The notes under the pieces: model-generated
Databases searched by the model: none
Told to the model about the DNA's origin: nothing
Seen by the model: the letters and a program-made list of their open reading frames with translations, nothing else
Position numbers and translations under genes: made by a program
Part shown: positions 32,143 to 45,107 of the stretch, piece after piece
How the letters are laid out: each line of letters begins with the position of its first letter
Numbering within the stretch: position 1 is the stretch's first letter
NCBI GenBank assembly: GCA_035578155.1
Contig: JAPWDM010000015.1
Location: 8,368,709-8,432,708, forward strand
Direction: 5' to 3'
DNA length: 64,000 nt
From: Brachynemurus nebulosus
Lineage: Eukaryota; Arthropoda; Insecta; Neuroptera; Myrmeleontidae

Positions 32143-32637
32143 TGGAGGTCGCGACATAAATTGACAATCATCTGCCAGGATAAAAAGGATTAAAAGGATC
32201 AAAATTCCTCCGCAAATCAGGACTACAAAAAATACTACTGCGTTTCCAACTACAAGAATACAACAAGCAAATCGGGTTACTACCAGCTAAGTGTCAGCCA
32301 AGTCAAGACGGTGTTCTAAGAACTACCAGCCTGTACGAAGCTCGTACAAGTCACGACGGTCAACAAACACTACCAGCCTGGTCATACACATAGTCAAGAC
32401 GGTGCCAAAAGCCGGTTGTAAAGTAGCGGTCAACAGTGGTTCTTTATTGGTGTCCCAGAGAAAAACAATTCTAGTCCAGTCGAGCTGCAGTTTAAATCGA
32501 GCTTGTAAAAAGGTTAGTGAATTGTGTTTTTATCTCTGCTTATTTAGTGTTCCTTAAAATTTTAAAATGGATCCTGATTTCTCAACACCAAGCCCATCCA
32601 GACCTCAATCTACGGATTACATTTCCAATGATGAGGA
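32143..32637 (+). pseudogene. LTR-element leader and truncated gag start
   Basis: The leader holds an internal duplication around CTACCAGCCTG and AGTCAAGACGGT (32290-32405). An ATG at 32567 opens MDPDFSTPSPSRPQSTDY, then ISNDED before the frame runs into (TA)n at 32638. A Pro/Ser-rich start would fit a gag protein, but too little remains to name the family. No continuation was found beyond the next element. Confidence 0.35.
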
Positions 32638-32661
32638 TATATATATATAGGATATATATGA

Positions 32662-32740
<79 letters not shown>
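32638..32740. repeat. (TA)n microsatellite
   Basis: TA array interrupted once by GGATATATATGA. It ends at the CAGGGTGTAAAG terminus of the next element. Confidence 0.95.
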
Positions 32741-32743
<3 letters not shown>

Positions 32744-33609
32744 GGTGTAAAGTAAATAAGTTTCATAATTTGCAGGAGAGAAAGGTCTCAGTCTACTAAT
32801 TAAGTATTGCTAGTTAAATTTTACCGATCAAGTTTCATTTCAGAAATTTTCGATTGTCAAAAACGTGTTAAAAAATGGCCCCTAGAAAAAAAACCTTAAT
32901 CAGGCTCTGACTACCTAACATTTTTTTGTTTTTGTTTTTTTGGATGTTAAACTTTTTGTCAACAAAATATATTTATGTACTTATTTACCGAATCTTTTGA
33001 AATTATCTGTACAGTAGCGTACAAAAAATTTTTAACATATTTTGTAATAAAACAAATTTTACGTCATATTTCATAATTTTAACATCACTGACTTATATCA
33101 ACTTTAATACAGTTCTCTCACATATTTAATATATTAAACACACATTTAACACACATTGCCGAAAATAATTATCATAGTCAATTAACAATAATTAACCATT
33201 TCAAATTCAAAATTATACAAAACATATTTTTCTATCTATGTACTTTTTGTTAACGCGTACAAAAGTTCATTCTTCCAAAAATAAGATAAATTAACATTAT
33301 TTTTTCTTGTTAAAACTTTTATTTCAAATTAGTATTGCTACAATAGTAGTTAAATGTTAGCATACTCCATATGAAAGATGTTGATTACAAAAGCTTTTAT
33401 AAAAGAAAATTAATTCTAAAAATTTATTAATTAAAATTTTTATTTTCGTCATTGTACATGAAACTTATTTATTAACTTGTGGTGGCTGATGATACGAACA
33501 GCTTACTTATAATTAGGTCAGTAGTGTGATCTGATCAACTGATCAGTGATCACTGACCTGTTTAGAAAACCAGCTGATTTTTCAAAACATTTACTATAAA
33601 AAATTTGTA

Positions 33610-34424
33610 CAAGGTGTCAGTTTAAATACAAACCGGCCTTATATCTGTAGAACTGTAAAAGAATTAAAATTTCTCAAAACCGTTTCTAGGACATGGAGGG
33701 GGAACCAATGTGGTCAACATGAGGATATTTTGCAACCAATTCACTAAAGTCCAGAATCTCCGAACTTATTTTTTTAAGTTATAAGACCTCACTCATGGTA
33801 GAAAGCTCTTTAAAAATGGTATTCGTTAAAACCGAATATAATTTTAATTTATCGATTATTATTTGAAGGATACGAAAAATAAATTTCAGGAAGTTGAGAT
33901 GTATTTTCTCTTATTCAAATTTACAAGTATCAAATCCCATGCCTATTTGAAATAAAATCGTAAGAAATTATAATCTTAAAATCGAAAGATACGAAATACT
34001 TATTATTAATTTTTCCATTATTTTTGGAAAATTATAAAAAATAATATTTGAATCAATTTATTCAAATTTATTGTTATAAATGTCAAATTATCTATTATTT
34101 TCCAAGTTTATTTTTACAAATTATAAAATCAAAATGCACAAACGAACATTACAGACCGGGAGGTAATAACAGAAGACCTTCCACGATTTTCACACTTATG
34201 CCTCGGGGAGTTTTGAAAGATATGAAAATTTTAAAAAATTTAAGGATAAAAGGCCGCTAGAATGTTAGCAGCTGGTTGTAGAGGATACTAATGTGGATCA
34301 TAATGGTTCCCAATCCATCTTAAAAAATGGTTTTGAGAAAATTTATTATCTTTTACAGTTTCAAAGATATGATTATCAATTTATCATGATAGGAGACCTG
34401 GTATGTTTTTAAATTGACACCTTG
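33610..34424. mobile_element. Inverted-repeat element with CAAGGTGTCA termini
   Basis: The left end CAAGGTGTCAGTTTAAATAC and the right end complement CAAGGTGTCAATTTAAAAAC match. The match continues inward imperfectly over about 130-150 bp: CTCAAAACCGTTT against AAATGGTTTTGAG, and GGGGAACCA against TGGTTCCC. There is no ORF. It is a non-autonomous DNA element nested in the 32.7-37.3 kb region. The target duplication is not clear. Confidence 0.6.
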
Positions 34425-37079
34425 CAATTTATTGTTAAACATATACATATACATACATACTAATACTCGTATAAAATGTAGTAAAATCTATCTTAATTTG
34501 TACCTCTTTATATGTATGTGTTGTGTATAAGAGAGTCGACGTACATACATACATTTATCGCAATCATAGGGTCCGGAAGAAGAATTTAAAATACGAAAAC
34601 TGAAGTGAAATTTTATGTTAAAGTATATTTCGATATTATACATCTCCCAAAAATTAAAATTCATATTATTAAGAGAAATGTTGAAAAATGAATAAAATTT
34701 TTATTTTTCGTAAGTAATTTCAAAAATAATTCCATGTACTTTATTGTGCAGTATATCATTAGAAAAATCCCTTAAAATCAAACTAAGGTTCTTTTAACAA
34801 TTTTTTTTTATAACTCGTTTCAGAATTATTGTACTTCAAAGTCGATGTGATTTTTAAGAAATCAAATTATCACTTAATTGGCTTTTCAGTAACACTAGTG
34901 CAAATAACATTGTCAAGTAATTTATTTATTTTCATAATAAACCTTAAAAAATACCATAGGTTGCACAGCTGCGTGTACTAAGGAACTTTGTAGCATGTAC
35001 TAAGGAACCCTAATTTAATGTGTGTGAAATACACACTTAGCTAACTTTTATATGTATATGTAAGTAGCATTCGCCGTTCACATAATATTATGTATATGTT
35101 TATATGTAGAAGTTAATGTCGTCATTTCATAAAATGTCATGGAAAATAATTTATGTACATACATATTTTTGTCGAATTGTTTGATAAGGGAAAGCATGCA
35201 AAAACTCGTACTTTTAGATTTTGATGATTTTTATATTTTTATAAGCTATCAGTGTTGTGTAATTGGGCTGGGCTATTAGTTTTCCGAAGAAAAGAAAAAA
35301 TGCAAAGGATGACTACCACAATTTTTTTTTAGAGATATTGAACGATATAAAAGTTTTTAAATTTGTACAAATAGGGGCGGCTGAGAGTTAAATTTTAGGG
35401 GATGAAATTTGTAGTACAGGAGTGTGAGAAAATAGTAACTAAAATTTTGACGTCAAATTTTGTTCTCATAATGTTCTAGTCCTTTTTTACTTATCCTTTT
35501 AAAAAAAATTTTATATTACTATACAATATGATCCATAAGTGTCAGTATGAATTACACGTGATTAAAGTTAATAAAAGTGAAAAAAGTTGAGCTGAATGAT
35601 TTAAATCGCAACTTCAATTATGATTTCAATCCAGTTTCCTTTGTATGTAACACTTTCATCGGTTAATAAATAAGATTATTTGACAATTTTTCATGAAACA
35701 ATTTTAAATTTTCTTGTAAAAACTGGTAGAGATGATTCCCCATTGATTTTCTTTCCTGTTTGATATTATTCGATTAGTACTATCCATAGAAATTTAAAAC
35801 GTCCAAATCGGTTTACAGGCTTCTTCAAAAATGGCGGTTGAATTTTTCTATTATAAAATAATTTTACTTCTGGACTATTGGGTTTAGGTGAGCGAATTTA
35901 GGTACGTTACTTATTTATTTAGCGCACTATTATTTTGTGTTATTTTCGTCTTTCCTATTGCAATTGATTTGGAGAAAAACGAAAAAAAATATTTTAGGTG
36001 GTTTACGCATGGATCATTTTGCCCACATGTACTTTACAGAAAGAAACAGTTATTGCAAAACTAATAGGCCAGCACAGCTACACAACACTTGCAGATTATA
36101 AAAATACAAAAAAAAAAAATTAAAATCTAAAACTACAAGTTTTGGGGTGTTTCCCCTGATGAGAGAGTTAGCCATTTACAAGTTCCAATTTGATCTGTTT
36201 CAACTTGCAATGCCTAAAAGTCGATCTTTGTAAAAACTAATACTTATGTACTTATTATGGGTTATTTATGATGGTTTTGCAGCTAAAATAAAGTTCATGA
36301 TTTTAAATAAATTTTTGATTGTAATATAATTTGCCTTTTTTCACATCTGTCTCTTTTTATAAACTTTTAACATTTTAAAATTGTTTAATAATGAATTTTT
36401 GATCTTAGTGAGAAAATTGAGAGACGAAAAAATAAACGGTTATTTGAGATTGTTATTAATTTCTGTTTATTCTCATGTACTTTACTTGGAAACTATGAAA
36501 TGTGGAAACACACTGTAGATTGTAAACAATTTGGGATACCAATAGGCAATAGGTAATAAAATAACTAATGTTAATGGCAATCATATTTTTGTAAATACCT
36601 TTTAGATAAATACATATTTATGTGTACGTTAGATAGATTGTGAATAAAAGAAAAGTTTTGTAAAGTGTTTGTGTTGTGTATCAACAATTAACAACAAATG
36701 GAAAAATTACAACCAATGGAAGTTTTTCTTGTGTAAAATTCTATTGTTCTGTGATGTTCTTTTTTCTGTTTTTTGGCAATTCATAAGTATAGTTTTTAAT
36801 GTGATTTGTTATTAAATTAATACTGCATAATGCAGCCATGTTTTATAACTAATATCAGAGTTATGGTTTTTGCAATATTCATAATGTCCTGTGATTTGGG
36901 AATTCACACTTTCCTGTGAAAAGCTACAAAAATATTTTAATCAGAATTTATGGAAAAAAAAGTGTTTGGTTTCCTTTGTCCGATAGTGTATGTATCATTT
37001 AAACAGTCAGCAGATGTTTAAATATAATGGTAAAATAATTTTTTTTTATATTTTTATTTTTAATAAAATGTTTATTATA
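34425..37079. other. AT-rich non-coding stretch, no gene seen
   Basis: 2.65 kb without a plausible ORF longer than chance, and with no recognisable element. Local ACATACATACAT runs (34440-34460, 34540-34555) are simple sequence. Confidence 0.45.
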
Positions 37080-37262
37080 CAGGGTGTGAATAATTGTAAT
37101 TTGGTCAGAGCCGTATTCAGGGAAATTTATATTAAATGACGAGCTGGCTGGGATGCGATTTTTTCAGATAGCGAATTCCGAAAAAAAATTTATGTCTTCG
37201 GCAATTATACACCGAGATAAACCATCTGTCAAAAGGACGAAACTTATTTACTTTACACCCTG
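37080..37262. mobile_element. Short MITE-like element, CAGGGTGT ends
   Basis: 183 bp starting CAGGGTGTGAATAATTG and ending ACTTTACACCCTG, with TA flanks (ATTATA on the left, TATATA on the right). Only the outer 8 bp are inverted repeats. It may instead be the right end of the 4.5 kb element. Confidence 0.4.
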
Positions 37263-37278
37263 TATATATATACATATG

Positions 37279-37349
<71 letters not shown>

Positions 37350-37350
37350 G

Positions 37351-37449
<99 letters not shown>

Positions 37450-37466
37450 GTATATGTATATATATA
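37263..37466. repeat. (TA)n microsatellite with TACATG interruptions
   Basis: About 200 bp of TA with a few C and G substitutions. Frames across it on both strands (poly Tyr-Ile) are not genes. Confidence 0.95.
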
Positions 37467-38113
<647 letters not shown>

Positions 38114-38252
38114 AAGGTATTTTTAGTATTTACGTTAAATTTTAAAATATTATAACCTTTAGTACGGAAAATATTACACAAGATTAATTTTTTCTTTTCT
38201 CCTTGTGTTGAGTACTTATATTTGAAAATATCGAAGTATTGAGCTATTTTCT

Positions 38253-38516
38253 TATTTTTGATTGATTTTATAAATAAGAATTATTTTTGGTAGATGTACT
38301 TTATGATCTAATACATAATCTGTGGTCATTTAACTTCATGCATATTTTTGATTGATTTTATAAGTAAGAATTATTTTTGGTAGATGTACTTTATGATCTA
38401 ATACATAATCTGTGGTCATTTAACTTGATGCATATTTTTGATTTATTTTATAAATAAGAATTATTTTTGTTGGATGTACTTTATGAAGATACATTATCTT
38501 TGGTCAGTTAACTTTC
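38253..38516. repeat. 90 bp tandem repeat, three copies
   Basis: TATTTTTGATTGATTTTATA starts at 38253 and 38343, and with one change at 38433, an exact 90 bp period. The units include TTGGTAGATGTACTTTATGA and CTGTGGTCATTTAAC. The third copy is more diverged. Non-coding. Confidence 0.9.
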
Positions 38517-38658
38517 TTTAGTGCATACGTTGATAAAAAAAGAGACGAGAGGGCAGTTGGTTAGTTGTTTCCTAGCCTTCGTGAAGGTTAGTGATTTAAA
38601 AAAAAAGGGGGAATAATATTGTCATGATATTTGAAAGAATAAAATAACATGTTACGTA

Positions 38659-41559
38659 CCGTAGAGTGGGGATAGTTTGGCCCAGATTTTCAGGTTTTAT
38701 CACAATTATACATTATTAAATAATTAAAGTTATGCAAAACAATTGTGCATATATATTTTGATGTTTCCTTATGAGTTATGGATGGTACAAACATATCACA
38801 ATTTACATTTTATTCAGTATTGTTTTTTTTAATATTTTATAAAAGGTGGGCCAGTGTTACCCACCAATGGGGGAACTTTGGCCCAGCACTACATTTGCAT
38901 AAGGAATTAATGTGTTTCACCATTTGTACTAATGTAACCCCTATGGCTATGGATTCTAAGGCAAATAAAAAATAATCAAGCTATAAAATGAGAAAATATA
39001 TATTTTTAACGTTGAAAAAAACACTTTACTGCCATATAACTAATATAAGCCTTGCATAAATTGTACAAAACATGTTGGAAAGATCCTAAAATGACACAAT
39101 AGCACACAGTTTACTAGTAATTTTACATTAGTTCAGGAACTAAAAATTGTCCCCTCTTATTAACTAATTTTGGAGGGTTTATCTTCATTATAACATCACA
39201 CCACTCGTAAACTAAAGTGTCTTTTTTTTCGGGCCAAGCCCAAGATTTTTTCTTTTTTGTCATACATTCTACTGTTGGCCCATGTTCTTCCTCACTAGTA
39301 GGCATCTTAACAATAACCCCAGGATAAAGTTCTTCATTATATTTCACCACGACAAAATAACCTTCTCCGAGACTGTCTTTATCTATAGTACCGGTAGGCT
39401 TACTGACAGAAGAACTTTCCAAACTTTGCTCCTCCTCCTCTCTTTCGACTTCGCTAAACTGTTCATTCCACCCCGAACTCTCTTCAGAAAAACTATCGTC
39501 GTGGACACCGAATGGGTCATCACAGTCACTAGAGTCGGATTGATCTACAAGACGTTCTAAGACAGTTTTAGGTCTCCCTCGCTTATTTTTGGACAATGAA
39601 GGATTGGAAGTGGAAGGTACTTCATGTTGTTGCACATCCTCCACACCAATACTTTTACCTGGAGGAACGTTGAGTTTCTTTCGCTTCCTCTTTGGAGTTT
39701 CTGAAGAACCAGCAATACCAATAACATCATCCCTCCTTTGCACAAGCTGTTCAATGAATGGGTCACCAACTAGCTCAATATTAACATTCCTTTGAGGCAA
39801 TCGCTCCAGAACTTTGTTTCTATCAAGTGGGTGGATTCCAGTCTTTAAAAAGCCTGCAATCATGTTTTCTTTCTTGTTGACAAACAAGTGCTCTACCAAG
39901 GTCTTCAAGAGCTTTGAGAACTCATCTTTAGGCAAATTAGTCAAATTTCTCCCTCTTTTTGATTGTTTCCAATCAGTAAGAATTTTGCGCCATTCTTGTT
40001 TCATTGGGCCATAGTAGGCTACATCCAAAGGCTGTGTGATGTGTGTCGAATTAGCAGGTAGGCATACAAATCGAACATCGTTTTTTTCACACCGTTTCAA
40101 AATTTCCATACTGATATGTGAACTCAAGTTATCTCCAATGATAACCTTAGGTCCGCTTGACTTTTTTAGACGTGGCAATAGCAAGGTTGAAAACCAGTCT
40201 TCAAAACAGGCAGTATCGAACCACCCATTTTTTGAGCGATTGTACCGGCAGTTTTCAGGTCCACCCTCAGCCCAAGTGTTCCATAAATGTTCCGACTTGA
40301 ATACTACGGAGGTAACATTTCCCCAACAGCATTTCCACAAAACATCAATGAAATGCAGGATTTAGTTGAATCCATTATGCGCTCAACATATTTGGAACCT
40401 CGCTTACAAATTATTTTGGCTGATCCAGGGTCATCTCGCAGGTTCGTCTCATCAAAATTCCAGATATTTTCAGGGGGTACATTTCGTAATGAAACCTCCA
40501 AATGGTTAAAGTAATCGTTGACCACGTCTGCACCAACTGCAGCTCGAGCCCTCTTGATGTTGCTACATCTACGCACAGTCAGTTGTTTGTGACGTTTCCG
40601 GAACGACATGAACCAGTCCTTACCAGGTAAGTTATTGGTAAACTGTTTCACTTGACGACCTTGTCTGTCCAAGTAGCTTTTGACAGTAAAACGGATGTCA
40701 ATTTCGGTTACTGGAAACCCGAATTCCGCTAACTTATTTATGTGGCTTTCAAAACATTTCTCTTCTTCTTCTGTAAATATTGTAGGCCGTCCAATTTTCT
40801 CTTTCAAATTCCCTTTCAGTTTATTTTTTATGGTGCTTCTTGGTATATCATAGAGTTGTGATGCACTTCTCTGGGTTAGGAAACCATTACGAATATCATC
40901 TAAACACTTTTGTAAAGTTTCGGAAGAGTAGTCGGGGTACTTTCTGGTACCTAGTTGTCTCTGATGATTTCGAGGCATCTTTGTCACCGAATATACCTGA
41001 AACAATTCAATGTATGAAAGATATATTTAAAACATAACTTATACTATTACTACTAATCCTACTAATCAAGAAGATGCTTCGTGGCAAAAAAATTAGCCAG
41101 CCACTGGCTTGGGGTAAGATTGGCCCAAACTTTGCTTGGGCCAATGTTACCCCCAAAAAATAACTTTTTAGGTTAAGTTATTATAAAAAAATTATTATAA
41201 AAAATATACAAATAACAATAAAATGACATTGTTACATTATGTTAACAACTAATGTGAGGTACTTTTAGGCTACTTACTTTAATTTTAGCACTTCAGGTTT
41301 TTGCCACAAGAATGAAAGTTTCACAGGTACAAAAATGGTGCAAAACATCCAAGAGTAATTTTCCACAAGCAGGGTACCAACCTAAAAATCTTAAGAAAAT
41401 GAATACCTGAATTCCTGGTATAACAGGATGTACACTTTCATTAGGACAACAATAAAAAATTATATAGTGATAATTTTTATGTATCTATAAATAATAACTT
41501 TTTTTGCACAGGGTGGGCCAATGTTACCCGCCAAGGGCCAAACTATCCCCACTCTACGG
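38659..41559 (-). mobile_element. Nearly intact pogo-like transposon
   Basis: 2.9 kb with 24-25 bp terminal inverted repeats: CCGTAGAGTGGGGATAGTTT at 38659 and its complement ending at 41559, both extended by GGCCC/GGGCC. TA flanks both sides (38657-38658, 41560-41561), matching pogo target choice. Subterminal GGGCCA / TTGGCCC motifs recur inside both ends (about 38845-38885 and 41095-41150, 41513-41540), probably transposase-binding sites. The only transposase gene lies on the minus strand and has a single frameshift. Confidence 0.88.
39123..40978 (-). pseudogene. Pogo-like transposase (DD35D), one frameshift
   Basis: ATG at 40976-40978 (MPRNHQRQLGTRKYP). A psq-type helix-turn-helix (SASQLYDIPRSTIKNKL) and a CENP-B-like domain (FPVTEIDIRFTVKSYLDRQ, KDWFMSFRKRHKQL) lead to the catalytic part: NIWNFDETN (first Asp), VIIGDNLSSHIS (second) and THITQPLDVAYYGPMK (third), with 35 residues between the last two. 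The frame breaks once at about 40312, where GEMLPP stops and VVFKSEHLWNTW resumes one base away; this site is not a homopolymer. The C-terminal third is acidic, with a small tail domain (GYFVVVKYNEELYPG, then VIMKINPP) seen in some insect transposases. Total about 615 residues. It would be intact but for one base. Confidence 0.85.
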
Positions 41560-41946
41560 TACGTATGTAATCTCACACTTAATCAGTTTATGTATTTGTT
41601 AATTTATATAAGGATATGTATGTATTTTTTTTTTTATATTAAATTTGGTGTATAAAATCACTAAAAAATATAGAATATGGAGGGATTGTTTCTTTGTTGC
41701 TAACATAATGTTGTGTTTTTGGTACTTAATTTATTCTAATTAATTGAAAAACGGATCATTAGTGATTTTATATAAATTTAATAGTTACCTTTTTTCTTAT
41801 AAAAAAGAGGAAGAACAGATTTACTAAATAAAAAAAAGGTCGCAATAACTGTTTTCATTAAAAGTTATATGTATTTGTCAGGTGTGTATGTTCATACCGA
41901 TTGTTTAAACTTTTGTTTTCTTAGAAATACAATTCTTTTTTTTTAC

Positions 41947-42135
41947 AAAATTATTTGTAGCAAGGTTCATTTTTTTTACCCGTCTAATATCCTCTGGCTT
42001 TGATTGTAACACAATCATTGAAACTTTGGGCCCTTCCTAACATCACAGAGTCGGGTAAATTTAGTTTTCAGGTCATACTTTGCTTTCAGTTAATGTGATT
42101 ACTAAATCATTTTTGAATTTAAATTTTATTATATT
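41947..42135 (+). repeat. Direct repeat copy 1 (possible LTR 3' part)
   Basis: About 188 bp, from AAAATTATTTGTAGCAAGG to GAATTTAAATTTTATTATAT, almost identical to 42875-43062. It is followed at 42141 by TGGTAGCAGAG, close to the TGGTATCAGAG primer-binding site complementary to initiator tRNA-Met. That suggests this is the end of a 5' LTR. Confidence 0.55.
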
Positions 42136-42422
42136 TCAAATGGTAGCAGAGTGTGGTTGAACCTTGTTTTGTAGTATTTTTGTATATTTAACATTTGGCT
42201 TTTTTCAGTTTGGTATTTTAAATGATGTGAATTGTTACTTTTGTTTGAGTTTCATCTATAGTTATAAGAAAATATGAAAACGTGTAACACCAGGATGTTA
42301 AATTGAAGTAGACGACTTTTTTTTTTGGTTTTAAATAAAAGTTGCAATCGGGTACATCATATATTTTCAACGAGTGCCAATTGAATTTTTTTTGGTTATT
42401 GTATCATTATTTGTTTCGACAA

Positions 42423-42850
42423 TGCCTCGTGGAAAGAAAAAAAATTCCAAACAATCGGAGGACGAGTCTTTAGACGAAGTAGTTACATCATTCAGCGCTA
42501 TTTCTCAACGTTTAGAGCAGATAAGTCACAATCTTCCTAATATTCAAATTTCTAACAATACCCAGTCGTTTTCATTTAACAGTAAAGTTAATATTAACAA
42601 TTTTTTAAATCAATTGCCCATATTAAACTTAAATGATCATAAATCGATACTTTCTTTTGTTATTGCCGTCGATTGTTTAATAGATTTGAACATTGTTGAT
42701 CCTGTCGTATTTATTAAATTACTGTATCTTTCTGTTTCTGATGGTTCTAAGGACAGGTGGGCACAATTTATTACTGCTGGAAACGATTGGTTTTCTATTA
42801 AAAAAATTTTATTTAGCATGATTTCTCCTACTAACATTGAATTCTTTTGA
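42423..42850 (+). CDS. Gag-like N-terminal fragment of an LTR element
   Basis: ATG at 42423 opens 142 codons: MPRGKKKNSKQSEDESL, then SFSAISQRLEQISHNLP, PILNLNDHKSILSFVIAV, FIKLLYLSVSDGSKDRWAQF. The basic Ser-rich start followed by a helical domain with a L..SD..k..W..f pattern resembles retrotransposon gag capsid N-termini. It ends 24 bp before the second direct repeat, so gag is cut short and pol is absent. I infer a deletion derivative: LTR end, primer site, gag start, LTR end. Confidence 0.45.
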
Positions 42851-42874
42851 GTACGATAAACAAATTCGTCTCGT

Positions 42875-43055
42875 AAAATTATTTGTAGCAAGGTTCATCT
42901 TTTTTTACTCGTCTAATATCCTCTGGCTTTGATTGTAACACAATCATTGAAACTTTGGGCCCTTCCTAACATCACAGAGTCGGGTAAATTTAGTTTTCAG
43001 GTCATATTTTGCTTTCAGTTAATGTGATTACTAAATCATTTTTGAATTTAAATTT

Positions 43056-43062
<7 letters not shown>
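42875..43062 (+). repeat. Direct repeat copy 2
   Basis: Near-identical to 41947-42135. It begins immediately after the gag fragment and runs into a (TA)n array at 43061. Confidence 0.75.

Positions 43063-43132
<70 letters not shown>
43061..43132. repeat. (TA)n microsatellite
   Basis: About 70 bp of TA abutting the left end of the gypsy element. Confidence 0.95.
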
Positions 43133-43137
<5 letters not shown>

Positions 43138-44657
43138 ATTAGGTAAAAAAAAAATCTTTAAAAAAAATAAAATATTTAATTAAATTTTAAAACACAATTT
43201 ATTTTTTTGTACTAGCTCAGTTACAATATTATTAGTTGTGACTCTTGTTTATCTCATGCGTTTAAAAAGAAATTTTCAAATTAGCACAATTTTTATTTAA
43301 AAAAAATTTTCAAACTTTAACGATTGTATAAATATCACAGGATGAAATTTGAACACAATTTAGCACAATTTTAATTTAAAAAAAGGTAATTGAAGAAAAT
43401 AACAAAAAAAAAAACGTTGATTAAATACAACAATAAGTTACGTCGAAACCCCAAACAATTCTATAAAACAAATTAAGATATTTAAATAAACGTAATTTAA
43501 CAAATACAAACAAATAGAATTGTCTAGTTTTCCTCCACATACAAAAATGTAACAAAAGAAAATTAAGAAAAATGTGACAATCGTTAACTAAAAAGAATTA
43601 GTTAACTGAGAAAATTCAATGCCAGATCAACAAATTTAGTTTAAAACGGTTAGATTTAATTTAGGCATTTTTTTTAGATAATTTGTATAAATAGATAGGC
43701 AAGCCGTGTATGTAAATTTAAATCACAAATAAGAAAACAGACCAATTTCAATTGTACAAGAATTATATAACAATATTTTTCTTTAGTTAAATAAATTAAT
43801 TGACACAAAAAAACAGATAGGGTGAACGTACAAAATTATGTAAAGTAAAATTTTTGAGCAAAATTATTAGCACTCAAAAGTCAAGTAAAACACCCGAAAG
43901 AAAGTTCAAAAACTCTGAGCATAGGGGCAAAAGTTAGTTCGTAGTTACGCAATCACGTGGATGTTCACAAAGGAATACATAGCGGCAATAAAATTAAAAC
44001 AACACTTATCTCGCCAATCCGGAAGTTGAGGAAACGATTTCGGCTATTGGTAGATACAGCGCTCAAAACGGCAGTCTCAGTGACAGTCATCGCTCCAAAC
44101 AACTAAATCCAGACATCAAATGCTCCATAATACGTTCCAATTCGAATAACTAAGGGCGTTGGTTACTGGATTCCAAAATACGCAATTTACTGGATGAATA
44201 ACATTACTTGACCAATTCACGTGTCCCCCTGTTAGCGGAAAATTCATTAGCACCGCTCAAAATTAAATTTAATAGAGTTTCAGAAATTTGTTCAATATTA
44301 ACACAAAACTGTCACTTCACCCTAACACATTAATTATTAATTACATACGTTTCAATATAAAAAAATTAAATACAAAATTGGATTGTTAATAACAAAAAAA
44401 TGTAATAATTAAATAAAACTTGTCTACTAACCTGTTAGCGGCTCTGGACGTCACAAAAGTTAGATAGAAAAAGGGCTTCTTGTCAGTCAATTCGTGTTTA
44501 TATAGTCAGGCTCTCGCGCCAAATCAAACTGACAACTGATAAATTTATCGTTCAAAATTGAATAATATCTAAACGTTCGTAATTATTTTAAATCGGACTG
44601 GATTAATTAGGTGGAGGTACAGTGGCGTACCAAATTATAAAAATTATTTTTATAAAA
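43133..44657 (-). repeat. 3' LTR of the gypsy element (left, probably full length)
   Basis: The part at 43141-43901 is shared with the 5' LTR. The part at 43902-44657 has no counterpart on the right and is assigned to the LTR only because the polypurine tract lies at its inner end. The boundary is therefore inferred. Confidence 0.55.
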
Positions 44658-44690
44658 TTTTTTCCTCTCATTTTTTTTTTCGAATTTAAT
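44658..44690 (-). promoter_or_regulatory. Candidate polypurine tract
   Basis: On the minus strand an A-rich purine run (AAAAAAAAAATGAGAGGAAAAAA interrupted by one T) lies between the coding tail and the presumed 3' LTR. It would prime plus-strand synthesis. Confidence 0.45.
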
Positions 44691-45023
44691 GCTGTTTAGT
44701 GAATAATTTTACGTGCAGAACGTAACACTCTTTTTGACCCGTAAAAAAAAATATTGAAAATATTTTTTTCGCAGTAAGATTAAGATATAGGAAAATTTTC
44801 AGTAAGTAATTTATAATATAGCAAGATTGCTAAATGGGCGCCAACTGAATTAACCTTACTAAGACAAAAAAATTTTGGTATGCACTGTACATAATGTGAC
44901 GTACGACGGACGAAGTAAAGAAAGGACGATCAGATAAGAAGATTTTTGGACCTAATTGATTTCAGAGTTGATTGTATTTTCTCACGATACTAATAAGGAT
45001 AATTATAACGCTAAATATGATAA

Positions 45024-45107
<84 letters not shown>

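Larger units (their letters stand above)
32741..37262. mobile_element. Region bounded by inverted CAGGGTGTAAAGTAAATAAG termini
   Basis: CAGGGTGTAAAGTAAATAAG begins at 32741 and its exact complement (CTTATTTACTTTACACCCTG) ends at 37262; each abuts a (TA)n array. This could be a single 4.5 kb non-autonomous TA-targeting element, or two related short elements (about 200 bp at each end) around unrelated DNA. For the second view, GTCAGAGCC-type blocks recur near 32915 (as complement) and 37110. I find no transposase inside. TACAGGGTGT-type ends are common on insect MITEs. Confidence 0.5.
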
